Positions 25,601-25,941 of a stretch of DNA of 25,941 bases are shown piece by piece. Each line of letters opens with the position of its first letter. Within the stretch, counting starts at the first letter, position 1. The translations under genes and the position numbers were made by a program. The DNA is from an uncultured Eubacterium sp. (lineage in GTDB: Bacteria > Bacillota > Clostridia > Lachnospirales > Lachnospiraceae): contig CAKREL010000023.1 in NCBI GenBank assembly GCA_934317205.1, forward strand, positions 1 to 25,941. Reading direction: 5' to 3'. Below the pieces are notes generated by a model. It did not search any database, was not told the DNA's origin, and saw only the letters and a list, made by a program, of their open reading frames with translations.

Positions 25601-25941
25601 CTATTTATGCTGATTTCTCCATTCTCTGGGAGATATACTATAGATATTTTTAAATGCACGTGAAAAATGTAGTGGATTTTCATATCCGACGGCAGAACCG
25701 ATATCCGCAATGGACAAAGAAGTCAGTTTAAGGAGTTCCGCAGCTTTTATCATACGATAATTCATTAAAAACTCCTGAGGTGGCTGCCCAATACTTTTTT
25801 TAAAAATTTTACCGAGGTAGCTGCGGTTGATACCACATACAGCTGCAACATCTTCAATGGAAATATTGTTCTGAAAATTCTGTTCAATAAAATTAATTGC
25901 CTCTTTGATATAATAGTCACTCATTTTGCTGCTGGATACTA
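25601..25941 (-). CDS. AraC-family transcriptional regulator (C-terminal part; N-terminus outside window)
   Basis: The frame stays open to the window edge on the minus strand, so only the C-terminal part is visible, about 113 residues. It holds the complete double helix-turn-helix DNA-binding domain: ISIEDVAAVCGINRSYLGKIF is the first unit and LSIADIGSAVGYENPLHFSRAF the second, ending in SPREWRN. An in-frame ATG at 25924 exists, but readable codons lie before it and domain architecture suggests an effector-binding domain beyond the edge. Ligand and targets are unknown. It is convergent with the kinase-like gene. Confidence 0.9.
   Translation of the reverse strand, partial: VSSSKMSDYYIKEAINFIEQNFQNNISIEDVAAVCGINRSYLGKIFKKSIGQPPQEFLMNYRMIKAAELLKLTSLSIADIGSAVGYENPLHFSRAFKNIYSISPREWRNQHK

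Noticed and set aside
1..25941. Mobile elements, defence systems, CRISPR, tRNA or riboswitch
   Set aside because: No transposase, integrase, spaced direct repeats, cloverleaf or known riboswitch core was seen; base composition is even and the gene order is typical housekeeping.

Overview
The window reads as the chromosome of a low-GC, Gram-positive anaerobe, most likely a Lachnospiraceae-type Clostridium relative. This is inferred from AT-rich codon use, strong AGGAGG-type ribosome binding sites, SepF-based division, an endonuclease-type MutL with no MutH nearby, and the order radC-mreBCD-pbp2-minD-rodA-mgsA followed by yggS-sepF-lspA-rluD. I see no rRNA, tRNA, CRISPR array, insertion sequence or phage genes. 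It is a dense housekeeping region, and no stretch above 300 bases lacks a gene.

Layout. (1) 1-9841, plus strand: two FAD-dependent oxidoreductases (the first cut by the window edge), then mutS, mutL, miaA and a PLP-dependent 'aluminium resistance/methionine gamma-lyase' family enzyme. Spacing is tight or overlapping. (2) 9918-19324: an extended -10 promoter followed by a nearly unbroken run radC, mreB-like, mreC, mreD, a PBP2-type transpeptidase, minD, rodA, mgsA and a D,D-carboxypeptidase lipoprotein. This is an elongation/cell-shape operon, with methylglyoxal synthase inserted between rodA and the carboxypeptidase. (3) 19351-19942: a monocistronic unit with its own promoter, a small P-loop protein of unknown role and a strong terminator. 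(4) 19961-20173, minus strand: a small DUF378-like membrane protein, divergent from the next block. (5) 20257-24722, plus strand: a HlyD-like membrane-anchored protein, yggS, sepF, lspA and an RluA-family pseudouridine synthase. (6) 24799-25508: a strong sigma-A type promoter and a cytidylate-kinase-like protein, ended by a terminator shared with a convergent AraC-family regulator that runs off the window.

I find no obviously new multi-gene system. The most interesting signal is in the shape operon, where several proteins depart from family consensus at active-site or hallmark positions. The MreB-like protein has Lys130 where the catalytic Glu of MreB is expected. The MgsA has Ser60 where the catalytic Asp (E. 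coli Asp71) is expected. RodA has a changed SYGG motif. MinD has no minC or minE beside it and a very basic C-terminal targeting tail. PBP2 carries an inserted domain of roughly 210-240 residues. Secondary leads are the orphan P-loop protein and the HlyD-like protein linked to yggS-sepF.
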